Notes: generated from the letters alone by a model not told the origin. Counted from the stretch's first letter, positions 16,225 through 25,500 are shown. The stretch: 64,000 bases of DNA from Terriglobus roseus DSM 18391 (GCF_000265425.1 NC_018014.1:3658001-3722000); one strand, 5' to 3'. A program made the numbers and translations.

Positions 16225-17901
16225 TCAGAGCTTTTGGAGGTCCATCGCTTGCAAAGTCGCTATGAACACAGGATGTTCGCGAATGGGATCGAGCACTCGC
16301 ATCCGTCGGTATAGCGCGAAGTTTGCGTCACGCTCATTGACGACGCACTCGACCGCAAGCAGCGCAGCATCATCATCTCGGACAGCCATGGCTGCAACCG
16401 CACGGGCAGTGGGGGACACGTACCGATCCCTGCCGATCACACTAAGCTTGCCTACGGCTCGCACCGCGTCTTCCATCCTGTTTTGGCCCGCATAGGCCTG
16501 CGAAAGCAGGCTTACGAAGGTCGGATTGTCGGGAGCGAGTCTTAGTGCTTGCAGGAAACTCACTTCCGCTTTTGCCCAGTGCTCCGTATTGAGCTGGTCT
16601 ATACCCAGATAGATCCAGGGCGTGAGAAAGTCGGGCATTGCTTCCGTCATCCCCTCGAGCATCGCAACCGCTTCGCTCCGTCTGCCTTGCATTAATCTAC
16701 CTAGTGCAACAGTGGCACGGCCGACGGCGTACCGCGGATCAAGCGCCAGGACCCGTTCCAAGCAACGCGCCCCCTCGTTGAACTCGCCCATGGCAAGCAG
16801 CGCGACACCGTAATCGCAGTAGGTTTCCGGATCACTCGGGTTCAGACGGAGTGCCTCTTCGTAAGCGGCACAGCCGTCGAGCCAGCGCCACTGATAACGC
16901 GCCTGTACGCAGGCGAGACTAGACTGCGCTTCCGATATTCGAGGATCTAGTTCAACCGCCCGGCAAGCGTGATGCTCCGCTAATCGCCAAAGATGACCTG
17001 GCTCTCCCGTTTCAAAAATGGTAAGGAATCTGCAGGTGCGCGACAGACTCGCATGCGCGAACGCGAAATCTGGGTTCAGCTCGCATGCAACTTCGAAACG
17101 TGTTCGCGCAGCGGAGAGCGATCGTGGGCTGCGCTGTGCGAAAAGAAACCGGCCGTCAAGATAAGCTTCGTAGCCGACAGGATCGAGGATGGAAGGTTCG
17201 GCAAGCGTTCGAGCCATGCAGTCCGACCGTTCTGCTGGACTCCGCCGCTTAGGCAGAGCCGTCAACGCAGTGACAATGTCCCGTACGAGTCTGAGCTGAA
17301 CTGCAAGGCTCTGTAGGAGATCGAATCGGTAGGTGTCTGACCACAGCGGCTCATCGTTCTCGACCTCTGTCAGCTGGGCTGTCAGGAGGATCTCCTCGTT
17401 CCACTGCTGTGCGGCGATCTTCAGCAGCAACTCCCCTGTCGGGGCTCCTGCCTGGACGTGGGCCCGGTATTTTGTGGTCTGGGACAGCGCGCCCGCTATC
17501 TCTCCTAATAATCCGTGCAGCCTCTGTCTTATCTTTTCGTCGAGGTAGCCGGGAACGAGTTGAAGCTCCAAGATCCCCGGTGCGCTCCAGGACGCTCGAT
17601 CCGCAAGAGGTAACAAGAGCCGATAGCCCTTGCCGGAAACGGTTTGGATGGAAACCGCATTCCGGCCTTTTCTCTCAATGCTCTCCCGAAGCTTCCGGAT
17701 CGCCGTGTTGATCCCATGCTCGTGGTCCGTGTATGTGCCGCCCCACAGGGTAGTCCGTATAAGATCCCGGCTGACTAGTTCTCCTGGTGCCCTCAACAGC
17801 AAATCCAGTACCTTTAAAGGCTGTGATTGAAGACGAACTCGGGCTCCCTTGTAAAGCAGCTCACCGCGTTCTGGATAAAAATCGAATTCTCCGAATCGCA
17901 T
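16225..17901 (-). CDS. CadC-like winged-helix regulator with TPR domain
   Basis: A 558-residue protein. Residues 1-100 form an OmpR/PhoB-type winged helix: MRFGEFDFYPERGEL, LQSQPLKVLDLLLRAPGELVSRD, then HEHGINTAIRKLRESI as recognition helix and SIQTVSGKGYRLL as wing. A central region near residues 115-230 resembles the adenylate-cyclase-associated linker of this group. From about residue 245 there are tetratricopeptide repeats (AYLDGRFLFAQRSP, DFAFAHASLSRTC, AQSSLACVQARYQWRW, PETYCDYGVALLAMGEFNEG). No membrane segment is evident, so it is probably cytoplasmic. Regulators of this type are numerous in Acidobacteria and often control neighbouring secreted proteins. Here the next gene on the same strand is the giant lipoprotein. 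Confidence 0.85.
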   Translation of the reverse strand: MRFGEFDFYPERGELLYKGARVRLQSQPLKVLDLLLRAPGELVSRDLIRTTLWGGTYTDHEHGINTAIRKLRESIERKGRNAVSIQTVSGKGYRLLLPLADRASWSAPGILELQLVPGYLDEKIRQRLHGLLGEIAGALSQTTKYRAHVQAGAPTGELLLKIAAQQWNEEILLTAQLTEVENDEPLWSDTYRFDLLQSLAVQLRLVRDIVTALTALPKRRSPAERSDCMARTLAEPSILDPVGYEAYLDGRFLFAQRSPRSLSAARTRFEVACELNPDFAFAHASLSRTCRFLTIFETGEPGHLWRLAEHHACRAVELDPRISEAQSSLACVQARYQWRWLDGCAAYEEALRLNPSDPETYCDYGVALLAMGEFNEGARCLERVLALDPRYAVGRATVALGRLMQGRRSEAVAMLEGMTEAMPDFLTPWIYLGIDQLNTEHWAKAEVSFLQALRLAPDNPTFVSLLSQAYAGQNRMEDAVRAVGKLSVIGRDRYVSPTARAVAAMAVRDDDAALLAVECVVNERDANFALYRRMRVLDPIREHPVFIATLQAMDLQKL

Positions 17902-18385
17902 TTGTCGCCTTTTACAGAACCGTTAGACTTGCCGAAAGCGCCGTTTTGGGAAATGTCCTTGTTCGCCACTAGAGAGGCACAGTCGACGGACGAGTCCTCG
18001 TTAGCTGCACCATCAAGAAAAGCCCATGCCGGCATCTACGGCAAGGGGCTTTCGAGCAGTTCACACTGGCTCCTGTCCCTGCAGATGCCGCGACCATTGA
18101 AGGCGTCCTCGAACAGGATGTCGGTGCTAATAGACCTGGAGGGTTCTTGCAGTGTGTGGTGTGGTTGAGCAAAAGGCGGGAGAGCCTCCGAAAACTCCCC
18201 CTGTCAAATGATGAGTTAGAGCATACACCCGAGTGTCGCGCAGCCGACATAGCTGTAGGTCTTGCGGTGTCATGAACGCTGCCCGGTCATCATGTTGCGC
18301 GAGCGAGCACTTATCATGAACGGTTTGCCCAGTTTCCCAGGTGGACCGACTGTCGATACGGCGGGCACGGTGTTCGCGGCGGCGG
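17902..18385. other. 484-base gap with a startless open frame
   Basis: A frame on the + strand is open for 100 codons (17973-18275) and reads protein-like (VDGRVLVSCTIKKSP, APVPADAATIEGVLEQDVG, LPLSNDELEHTPECRAADIA), but no usable start codon occurs in its first two thirds. It may be the remains of a gene cut off at its 5' end near the start of the repeated cassette. Nothing else is seen. Confidence 0.4.
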
Positions 18386-18802
18386 TCAGAACATCGACAT
18401 ATGCTGGGGTCGTATGTGTTCCTGCTGAAAATTTAAGACTTGTTGCTCATGCCCGACCGGGTGTTGTTCTCTCCACAGCTTCAGCAGCAACGGAGGCATA
18501 GCGGACAGAACCGCCATGGTGCGGTGCACCTTCGCGTGACAACCAGGGCAGAGCGAGAGCATGAGGTGCAGTACGGACCCTCCGGGTACGCGATGATGCA
18601 CGATGATGGAACGCTTGTTGCGCCTTGGAGCGTCGCACACGCGGCAGCGGTACTGATCACGCTCTAACACTGCCTCACGCAGGCCACCAAAGTACTCCTC
18701 ATCCTGACGGCGCAGGGTGTAGCAGGTTGCGCACAGCCCAATCGCGAGGATCTCATCTCGTCCGCAGCGGCAGTGCAGAACTCCTTGTGTAGATGTCTTC
18801 AT
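18386..18802 (-). CDS. HNH-type zinc-finger nuclease-like protein, copy 1
   Basis: 138 residues. An N-terminal cysteine cluster (C11, C13, C24, C27; CRCGRDE ... GLCATCYTLRR) is followed by an HNH core: CRVCDAP (C53, C56), IIVHHRVPGG (H69, H70), LCPGCHAKVH (C85, C88, H89, H93). The four cysteines C53/C56/C85/C88 would bind the structural zinc, and H70 with H93 fits the catalytic beta-beta-alpha-metal site. HNH proteins of this size act as nicking or double-strand nucleases in phage, restriction or mobile-element contexts. The paralogue at 48268-48690 has one zinc ligand replaced. It is transcribed on the same strand as the RMF-like gene 49 bases upstream of it. The target is unknown. Confidence 0.8.
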   Translation of the reverse strand: MKTSTQGVLHCRCGRDEILAIGLCATCYTLRRQDEEYFGGLREAVLERDQYRCRVCDAPRRNKRSIIVHHRVPGGSVLHLMLSLCPGCHAKVHRTMAVLSAMPPLLLKLWREQHPVGHEQQVLNFQQEHIRPQHMSMF

Positions 18803-18851
18803 GACCTCTCCCTATCCCAGGCCGGAGAAGCGTCAAGCACCACAGACGCTT

Positions 18852-19181
18852 CTACCGGAACACTTCGGCTCGCATCACGTCTTCAAGACCGAGAGCGATG
18901 TCAGCTTCGATCCATGCGATCTTCCACTCCTCCGTGCGAGACGTGTCGAAGGGTAGGCCTTCCCTGCGGGCCTGGCTCCCTGTCCCGAAGAACGGCAATG
19001 GCTCTTGCTGGATGCTGTCGCGGCCCAAGGGCTTCTTGAGTTCACGATCAGCATCCGTCCAGCCGCTTTGCCAGCTTCGAGTTGCCGTGAGGCTGAAGCT
19101 CTGGTTCTCGTGGCGTGCTGCGTATCCAGCTTCGTACTCCTCTGGATGTTGCACGATTTGCCCGGCGGGCTCTTCCGCCAT
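18852..19181 (-). CDS. Small protein with two RMF-like repeats, copy 1 (N terminus altered by frameshift)
   Basis: 109 residues from ATG 19181. Two segments follow the pattern seen in ribosome modulation factor-like domains: EEYEAGYAARHENQSF ... SWQSGWTDADREL, and SQARREGLPFD ... EEWKIAWIEADIALG. This similarity is by eye. In copy 2 the frame starts eight codons earlier (MVMGNSEH). Here one base is missing (GGGATTCC against GGGAATTCC), which throws that upstream start out of frame, so translation would have to begin at the internal ATG, which has no clear ribosome site. The gene may therefore be weakly expressed or dead. It lies between the HNH gene and the oppositely oriented Nudix gene. Confidence 0.6.
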   Translation of the reverse strand: MAEEPAGQIVQHPEEYEAGYAARHENQSFSLTATRSWQSGWTDADRELKKPLGRDSIQQEPLPFFGTGSQARREGLPFDTSRTEEWKIAWIEADIALGLEDVMRAEVFR

Positions 19182-19419
19182 GTGTTCGGAATCCCCATAA
19201 CCACCTATCTCTGAGCCCTGTGCTGCGGCCCCAAAATGCAGTGAATTGATTCTACTTCGCCGTCTATTCGCCTAAGCGCGATCTCGTGACTTCTTTCACT
19301 TTCCGTTGCTGTCGAGGAGAAGAGGAGCGGATTCATACCTGCGGTGCATTGGCCGGACAATGAGGTCTGGTCAGCTGCCACTCGGTCGCTGACCAGTAGC
19401 AGACGGCATCCAAGCTGCC

Positions 19420-19908
19420 ATGTCGAGAACCACAAGCGCGGGTTTGCTGATGTTCCGGCATCGCAACGGAGAACTCGAAGTCTTCCTGGTCCATCCCGGT
19501 GGTCCCTACTGGGAGCACAAGGATCGAGGTGCATGGACCGTGCCGAAAGGACAAGTCGAGGACGGGGAGGGTCTGCTGACCGCTGCACAGCGCGAGTTCC
19601 AGGAAGAGACCAGATTCCTTGCTGCACCGCCTTTCCTCAGCCTTCGGTCTGTACGACAGAAGAGCGGCAAGACGACTTTTGTGTGGGCCTTCGAAGGGGA
19701 CTGTGATCCTGCTGACCTGGTAAGCAACACCTGCAGCGTTGTCTGGCCACCTCGCTCCGGACAGGAGATCACCATCCCAGAAGTGAATCGCGGCGGTTGG
19801 TTCAGCTTAGCGGATGCGCGGTCGCTCATCCGCGAAGAGCAACGTGTGCTTCTGCAGCGACTCAGCGGCGCTCTCCTCGCAAACGAGCCCACCATCAGTG
19901 CTCTCTAA
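19420..19908 (+). CDS. Nudix hydrolase, copy 1
   Basis: 162 residues, with the Nudix box at 44-63: G44, five residues, E50, seven residues, then REFQEE at 58-63, matching Gx5Ex7REUxEE; the final glycine of the consensus is replaced (TR). The opening SRTTSAGLLMFRHRNGELEVFLVHPGGPYW and the PKGQVEDGE segment resemble Nudix enzymes of the diadenosine polyphosphate / NTP-PPase type that appear beside ligase- or repair-linked genes. The substrate cannot be fixed. ATG 19420 is chosen because a TGA blocks upstream extension here and the same ATG is conserved in copy 2. It is convergent with the FAD monooxygenase, 16 bases away. Confidence 0.85.
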   Translation: MSRTTSAGLLMFRHRNGELEVFLVHPGGPYWEHKDRGAWTVPKGQVEDGEGLLTAAQREFQEETRFLAAPPFLSLRSVRQKSGKTTFVWAFEGDCDPADLVSNTCSVVWPPRSGQEITIPEVNRGGWFSLADARSLIREEQRVLLQRLSGALLANEPTISAL

Positions 19909-19924
19909 AACATACCGTTTCGAA

Positions 19925-21100
19925 TCAAGCTTCCGAAAGCGGTGGCATCGACTCGGTGCTCCCGAAGCTGCGAAACAAAGCCACAACCCGGTCGCAGGCA
20001 TCCGGTGCATAGAACATCTCGGTGTTCACCATCGTGTCAGCCGACATCTGCCTCATGCGCGCAAACATCTCCGCCTCATACGCAGCGATCGCGGCGGCGG
20101 GAGTCTCGTCGGCGAGCAGCAGCTTCGACAGCACCAGGGCATCCAGCATCGCCATGTTGACGCCTTCCCCTGCGTAGGGTGGCATGACGTGTGCGGCATC
20201 CCCGATGAGAGTGACGTTGGGCCTTGGCGTCCAGTGCTGATCTGCCGGACAGACCAGGAGCGGCCGCCAGACCGTCGACACGGCTTCCCGGAAAAGCGGT
20301 TCCCAGATCTCGCTCCAACCTTCGAAGTTGGCACGGAACCACGCAACACGCTGCTCTCCCCCGCTGGCTTCCTCAAGGCTCCGTCTCACGGATGTGTCGT
20401 GCGTCTTCAATCCTGCATACAGCAGCACACTGCCGTCCGGCTTAGTCCCCATGCCGATGGTTCTCTCGTATCCGAGAGCGATCAAAGCCGATCCCCCGAG
20501 GAGTTCCCACAGTTCCGGTATGGTCTGCTGCGCCGCAGGAACCAGCCCCTCTACGAGTGCCACGCCAACGTACTCCGGTCGAATCGGCGTGACCAGCTCA
20601 CGCAGGCGGGAGTTCGCGCCGTCGCTACCGATCGCGATATCGGCAACAGCGGTCTCGCCGTTCCCAAAATGGAGGAGCACCTGCTCTCCGTCCAACGCTG
20701 CAGACTTCAGCTTGCAGTCCCATTGCACCGTGCCAGGCCGGAGTGAATCCAGCAGAAGATCCCGCAGCGGTCCACGTTCGATCTCAGGGCGCTGTCCTGC
20801 GCCGGACAACTGGCGGGGATGATCGTGGAGAACGGTTCCCTTCTCGTTGGTCAGGCGAAGGCGATCCAGGTCCGGACGGTGGTTGGCCCAGAACGCATCC
20901 ATCAGGCCGGCCGCCTCCAATGCGGCCAGACCAGAGTCTTCGTGGAGGTCCAACGCGCTGCCCTGCACCCGCGCACTCCGGCTCTGGTCACGTTCGTACA
21001 CCGACACGCTCGCTCCGCCTTCCTGGAGCAGCCGGGCTAGCGTAAGGCCTCCTGGCCCTCCGCCCACAATGGCGACCTTCTTACCGCTGATGGCGCTCAT
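19925..21100 (-). CDS. FAD-dependent monooxygenase (TetX/PHBH-like)
   Basis: 391 residues. The N-terminal dinucleotide-binding motif is VAIVGGGPGGLTLARLL (residues 9-25), followed by VYERD and an ARVQGSALDLHEDSG segment. The second FAD motif IGSDGANSRLR is near residue 165, and the third, NVTLIGDAAHVMPPYAGEGVNMAM, is near residue 300. These are the class A flavoprotein hydroxylase signatures. The ARVQGxxLDLHxxSG stretch is typical of the TetX-like branch, which includes tetracycline-inactivating enzymes and many with unknown substrates. Antibiotic modification is therefore possible but unproven. The last 75 codons are duplicated at 49806-50030. The gene ends 16 bases from the Nudix gene. Confidence 0.88.
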   Translation of the reverse strand: MSAISGKKVAIVGGGPGGLTLARLLQEGGASVSVYERDQSRSARVQGSALDLHEDSGLAALEAAGLMDAFWANHRPDLDRLRLTNEKGTVLHDHPRQLSGAGQRPEIERGPLRDLLLDSLRPGTVQWDCKLKSAALDGEQVLLHFGNGETAVADIAIGSDGANSRLRELVTPIRPEYVGVALVEGLVPAAQQTIPELWELLGGSALIALGYERTIGMGTKPDGSVLLYAGLKTHDTSVRRSLEEASGGEQRVAWFRANFEGWSEIWEPLFREAVSTVWRPLLVCPADQHWTPRPNVTLIGDAAHVMPPYAGEGVNMAMLDALVLSKLLLADETPAAAIAAYEAEMFARMRQMSADTMVNTEMFYAPDACDRVVALFRSFGSTESMPPLSEA

Positions 21101-21300
21101 AGACCTCTAGCCTATCCGCAGAAGCGTGAAGGGCTTGTGGCGCCGGCCGCAGGCGAACTCAGCGAAAGCTGGAGCCGACATGGGGAAGCGATGCTGTTTG
21201 ACGTATCACTAGGGTCTAGGACTTGCCGCGGGGGGCGTATCAGAATGCGGAAACCGATCCGTATGAGACGCTTTTCTGGCGCTATTGTTACGTCACACTT

Positions 21301-21310
21301 GGGTATACCC
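21301..21310. promoter_or_regulatory. GGGTATACCC palindrome upstream of the HTH-nucleotidyltransferase gene
   Basis: A perfect 10-base palindrome 84 bases before the probable start, next to an AT-richer stretch (ATTACGATAC) that could serve as a -10 region. Possible regulator site; no partner known. Confidence 0.3.
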
Positions 21311-21363
21311 TATTACGATACCTCGGCGTCTCTTCCATCCCCGCTACAAAGACTTGGCTCGCG

Positions 21364-21401
21364 GTACTCCAAATGAGTACAATCGTTCTCATAATGAGTA
21401 C
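21364..21401. promoter_or_regulatory. Candidate autoregulatory operator with three GAGTAC half-sites
   Basis: GTACTC (21364-21369), five bases, GAGTAC (21375-21380) is a perfect inverted repeat, and a third GAGTAC lies at 21396-21401. The cluster straddles the start codon of the HTH-nucleotidyltransferase, the place expected for a toxin-antitoxin autorepressor. Binding by its own HTH domain is inference. Confidence 0.45.
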
Positions 21402-21996
21402 GGAAGCTTCAGCACTCGGGGATTTGTTGTTCGGAAAAACGAGGAGCAGGCTTCTCGCTACTCTTTACTCCAAGCCGGACACGCATTTCTTTGCCCGGCA
21501 GCTTGCTAGACATATTCACGGCAGCGCAGGAACGGTCCAACGTGAACTGCTTACCCTCGCGTCCGCTGGGCTAATCGTCCGCAGTAGTCGGGAGAATCAA
21601 GTCCTTTACCAAGCCAATTCAAGACACCCAATCTTTCCAGAACTTCATTCTTTGCTCGCAAAGACGACGGGAGTGTTTTCCATACTGTCGGAGTCAATAG
21701 CTCCGTTTGCTCAGGAGATCGAGTTCGCGTTTGTTTACGGTTCTTTTGCTCGCGGCGAAGAGAAAGCTGAAAGCGACATCGATCTAATGGTTATAGGAGA
21801 AGTGACCCTGGATGACCTGCTTCACTCCCTCACATCCGTAGAAAAGAAGTTGGGCCGACCGGTCAATCCAACGGTTTTTGCTCGGCAGGAAGTTCGAACA
21901 AGGATCCACACTGGCAATCACTTTCTCAAGGCTCTTCAGAGTGCGTCGCTAGTCTTTTTGATCGGGAGTGAAAATGACTTTAGAGAGATACGTTGA
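21394..21996 (+). CDS. HTH-nucleotidyltransferase (MNT) protein, probable antitoxin of a HEPN/MNT pair
   Basis: 200 residues from ATG 21394 (an in-frame ATG at 21373 is the alternative; neither has a ribosome site). An N-terminal winged helix (LGDLLFGKTRSRLLATLY, then FFARQLARHIHGSAGTVQRELLTLASAGLI) precedes a minimal nucleotidyltransferase: FVYGSFARGE with GS at 116-117 and ESDIDLMVIG with D128 and D130, the canonical GSx10DxD pattern of the MNT superfamily. In type VII systems the MNT partner neutralises the HEPN toxin, in well-studied cases by adenylylating it. The HTH domain suggests it also represses its own operon, and the GAGTAC cluster over the start supports that. It overlaps the HEPN gene by 23 bases. 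Confidence 0.82.
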   Translation: MSTEASALGDLLFGKTRSRLLATLYSKPDTHFFARQLARHIHGSAGTVQRELLTLASAGLIVRSSRENQVLYQANSRHPIFPELHSLLAKTTGVFSILSESIAPFAQEIEFAFVYGSFARGEEKAESDIDLMVIGEVTLDDLLHSLTSVEKKLGRPVNPTVFARQEVRTRIHTGNHFLKALQSASLVFLIGSENDFREIR

Positions 21997-22447
21997 GAAT
22001 GCGTGGCTGCGACGTGAAGCCACGAGCCCCCAAGAGATCGCGGATCAACTTGGTATCGTGTCACGCTCTATGGGCGATGCGGCCGTAGAAGAGATCTCGG
22101 ACGATCTCCGGTTCTACACCACATTTAACGCAATCCTGGCGCTTGCGAATACAGCCTTGCGCGCAAGCGGATACCGGGCGGCAACACAGTCAGGTCATCA
22201 CACGCGCATTCTCGAGACGCTTGAGTTCACAGTGAACGCAGACAGCCAGCTGCGCCGCAAACTTGTGGTGTTCTCGAAAAAGCGTAATAGCGCGAGCTAT
22301 GACTCTGCGGGTTCCATCTCGAATCAAGACCTCGAACAGATTCTCGCAACAGCACAGGATTTGCGCCATACCGTTGAAGATTGGCTGCAGCAGTTCCATC
22401 CAGAACTCCTAAACACATCGACTCGTCCAAAACGGCCCGGTCAGTAA
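21974..22447 (+). CDS. HEPN-domain protein, probable toxin of the MNT pair
   Basis: 157 residues from ATG 21974, which has GGGAG five bases upstream inside the preceding gene. It is all-helical: ERYVENAWLRREATSPQEI, then NAILALANTALRASGYR, THRILETLEF-like and QILATAQDLRHTVEDWL. The HEPN signature appears as RNSASYD at residues 104-110. The canonical RNase motif is Rx4-6H, and here tyrosine stands where histidine is usual. This R-N-xxx-Y-D form also occurs in a HEPN subgroup with uncertain nuclease activity. Overlap and order with the nucleotidyltransferase gene support a two-gene system. Without the histidine, RNase toxicity is uncertain. Confidence 0.75.
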   Translation: MTLERYVENAWLRREATSPQEIADQLGIVSRSMGDAAVEEISDDLRFYTTFNAILALANTALRASGYRAATQSGHHTRILETLEFTVNADSQLRRKLVVFSKKRNSASYDSAGSISNQDLEQILATAQDLRHTVEDWLQQFHPELLNTSTRPKRPGQ

Positions 22448-22460
22448 CCGGCTGGAGAGT

Positions 22461-22520
22461 TTAGCCCTTGTGCACGAACTCGCGCACGAAAGGCTCCACA
22501 GCCAGAACGCCACACCGTAA
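22461..22520 (+). pseudogene. Relic of an ArdC-like gene (metalloprotease motif)
   Basis: The frame reads ALVHELAHERLHSQNATP and then TAA. It contains the HELAHE zinc motif of the ArdC protein at 35917-36831. A 27-base stretch (22465-22491) is identical to 36530-36556. There is no start and only about 20 codons remain. It begins directly after the HEPN stop codon, so it marks an old recombination or insertion junction. Confidence 0.75.
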
Positions 22521-22526
22521 CCGCAA

Positions 22527-22558
22527 AAGCGGTAGTCCATATACATCGGCTACCGCTT
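22527..22558. terminator. Hairpin between HEPN/ArdC relic and the TonB receptor
   Basis: AAGCGGTAG (22527-22535) pairs perfectly with CTACCGCTT (22550-22558) across a 14-base loop. It sits between convergent transcription units and could end both. No U-run. Confidence 0.4.
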
Positions 22559-22585
22559 GTTCATGATGGGCCTGTACTCTCCGCC

Positions 22586-25500
22586 TCAGAAGTTGAAACG
22601 CGCTCCGAACTGGAACTGCCTTGGCGTATTCGCCGCGCTGGTCACTTGGCCAAAACCAGCCAGCACAGTCGGATCGTTAACAGCATCCGGATTCCAGAAG
22701 ACGTTCGGATACGCATACTGAACCGTGTTCGTTACGTTGTAGCCAGCCACCTCAAGGCGGATTGTGTTCTCATGCGGTAACGTAAAGGTCTTGTAGATGG
22801 AAGCATCCAGATTGTGCGCGCCATCCGTGCGGACGTTGGAGAGATACGCCGGCGCGGTACCGGCGGCGAACTGCGTGGAAGGTTGTGAAAAGCAAGACGG
22901 ACTAAACCACTGTTCCGCAGTGTGAGTTGCCCCGCGATTCGCGTCGCACACCAGGTTCACACGCTGGTTGAAGTACGGGTTGCCGGTACCAGTAGGGGAT
23001 GCGATTGGGACGCCACTGCTGAGATACACAATGCCGTTCAGAGTCCACCCACCTGCGAGGGAGTCAGCGACTCCATGCAACTGGACCAGCTTACCCTTGC
23101 CGATCGGCAGGTCATAGGAGAGCTGTGTGTTGAACTGCAGCTTGACGTCCTGCGAGGCAACAGAGCGCTCGAGCCGAAGGTCACGCCAGTCCTGCGGGCC
23201 GGCGGAGTGATAGCCCACGAAGCCGAGCGGCGACTGGCTGTCATTCGTCATGATCTTGCCCCATGTGAAGCTCGTGATCGTCGTGAAGCCGTTGCTCAGA
23301 CGCTTCTCAAGCTTCGTTTGCAGGGAGTTGAAGCTCGAGTCGCCGCCGGGATAACCATTCACGGTAACGCCGCTGCCGAACGATCCATTGTTGAACTGCG
23401 GATACTTCAGCAATGAGAGCCAAAGCGGGACATCCGGCGAACCATAGTAGGGGTTCGTTGCGGGTAACACCGGGCCCAGAGTATTCGGAACAGTCTGGCA
23501 ACCGGCACTTCCATCGACGCACAGTGCAGTGCCGTACTGCGCGATGGTTGCGATGGGCAACTGATTAAAGTCGACAGAGCCAAGCGGAAGGAACAGACCG
23601 CGGCTGCCAACGTAAGCGAGCGTGAAGACCGTGCGTCCGGGCAATTGCTGTTCGATGCCGAAGTTGAAGTTGTAAGTCGTGAGGGTGCGTGGATTACTGA
23701 TCACAGTGCTCAATCCAACGCCGATATTCGTTGCTGCACCAAGTGCCGCTCCCTGGGGCCTCACAATACCGTTCGGGAAGGGATTGCTCAGCGGATTGAC
23801 CATGACCGTATTGCCATCGCTGTTGTACTGCGTAGCATTCCATGTTGTGGCAGAGGTAAAGCCATCGCTGTTGAGGGAGCTGTTCGCAACCATTGTTGTG
23901 CTGGGACCGTAGTAGATACCGCCACCACCGCGAACAACCGTACCAGGATGCGCCTCCCACGCGAAGCTGCCGCGCGGACCGACGTTCTTCCAGTCAGTCT
24001 CAAACGGAGAGCGGCGATTCTTATCCACGAAGCGCTCACCGCCAACGAGACTGACACCGTTCACCGTGTACGAAAGCGTCGGATCGAAGTACTCCATGCG
24101 ATTGTGGCGCTCGGTGCGGCCACCGAAAATCTCCCAGCGTGCGCCGAGGGTCGCCGTAAAGTGCTTCGTGATGTGGAACGTGTCCTGGAAGAATGCCGCG
24201 TAGTAGGGACTTGCCATGGCAGCGAAGAGATCCTTGGTGAAGTTACTGCCCTCACCACCCGGAATGGATCCCATGCCAATCAGGAAGCTGGCGAAGTCGT
24301 TGCCATCACCGGCAAATGTTGTGGAGCTTGTTGCCGTCTTATCAAAGGAGTACGCACCTGCCGGAAATGCAGGCTGTCCGATGTTCATGAACTTCTTCTG
24401 ATATTCGAAGCCGGCGCTTAGTTCATGTCGGCCTAGAAGCTTCGTAATGGACGCACTGAAATCGCTGTTCTCACTCACAAAGAGGAAATTATCGTAGTTC
24501 CCTGTCCCACCAACAGGAGCAGTGTCAGAGAACGTAATGACAGGGATCTGCTTGTAAGACACCTCGCTCGCAAGTGACTGCGGAAAGCCTGCGGTCGTGA
24601 TGTCAAACGTGCTCTGCCGCGGATCGCCCGTCTGGTGTTCGTTGTGGCGCGTGAAGGAGTAACGAAGCTGCAGCAGTGAAGTAGGAGACAACGTGATGTC
24701 GTCCCCCAGCAATGCGTTGTTCGTCGTCGTGTCATTTACGTAGAACAGCGGGTTGAACATGTTGCTGCTGCCGTATAGGTTTGAGTTTCCCTGCGTGGTA
24801 TTGCCGTAGGAGTAGCGGCCGAAGATCCTCTGCTTTGCAGTCGGTGCGTAATCAATGCGCAGATCTGCCTTCTGCGCGTGCAGCGGCGCCAGGCCGGACG
24901 TAGTGAAGTTATTAGTGTGGAAGGGTCCAATGCCTGTAGCGTTGGGCAACGGCAGCTTGGTGGAGAAGTATTTCGCGACGGGATCGATGTTGCTTGCAGC
25001 AATTTGATTGTTGACGAAAGGCTGACGCAGTCCCGTGACCGGATCGTCAGCTACCAGCGGGTTGTAGATGGTGAAGCTGTCCGCAGAAAAATCGCCGGTG
25101 CGCTCCGCAGCAGTAGGAACCGTATAGCTGCCAACCTCAAGCGACGCCTGCTGTGTTGCTTCGTAATCAGCAAAGAAGAAAAGCTTGTCCTTCTTGATCG
25201 GACCACCGATGGCGCCACCCTCCTGGTAACGATGGAAGTCGGACGTCGGCGCACCGGGGTTGTTGCGCTTGAAGAAGAAGTCGTTTGCTGCCACGGCATT
25301 GGGACGGAAGTAGCCGAACGCGTCCCCATGGAAGGAGTTGCCACCAGACTTTGTCACAAGACTGATGACGCCACCGCCGCCGCTGGCATAACTGGCGGGC
25401 GTATTCTGCGTCTCCACACGGAACTCCGCTACGCTATCTTCCGGCACCTGGAACGCCGGCATGATCGTTGCTGCATTGTTCTCGGCAACGCCAATGGGAC

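Larger units (their letters stand above)
18386..20149. repeat. Long direct repeat, copy 1 (HNH / RMF-like / Nudix / monooxygenase end)
   Basis: This interval matches 48268-50030 in the same orientation. The first 420 bases (HNH gene) are clearly homologous but only about 80% alike by eye. From about 18850 onward the copies differ at only a few percent of positions. The match stops abruptly after CATCCAGCAT (20149 versus 50030), inside the FAD monooxygenase gene, which is complete only here. The start of similarity is close to 18386/48268. Confidence 0.92.

Noticed and set aside
17973..18275. 100-codon + strand frame without start
   Set aside because: Protein-like but no start codon in the first two thirds and no known family; noted only as a possible remnant.
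19205..19419. Alternative gene in the gap between RMF-like and Nudix genes
   Set aside because: The frames here are not conserved in position between the two copies; best read as the Nudix promoter region.
21223..21393. Long N-terminal extension of the nucleotidyltransferase
   Set aside because: The extension has no ribosome site and no resemblance to the family; the family normally starts just before the LGDLLFGKTR segment.
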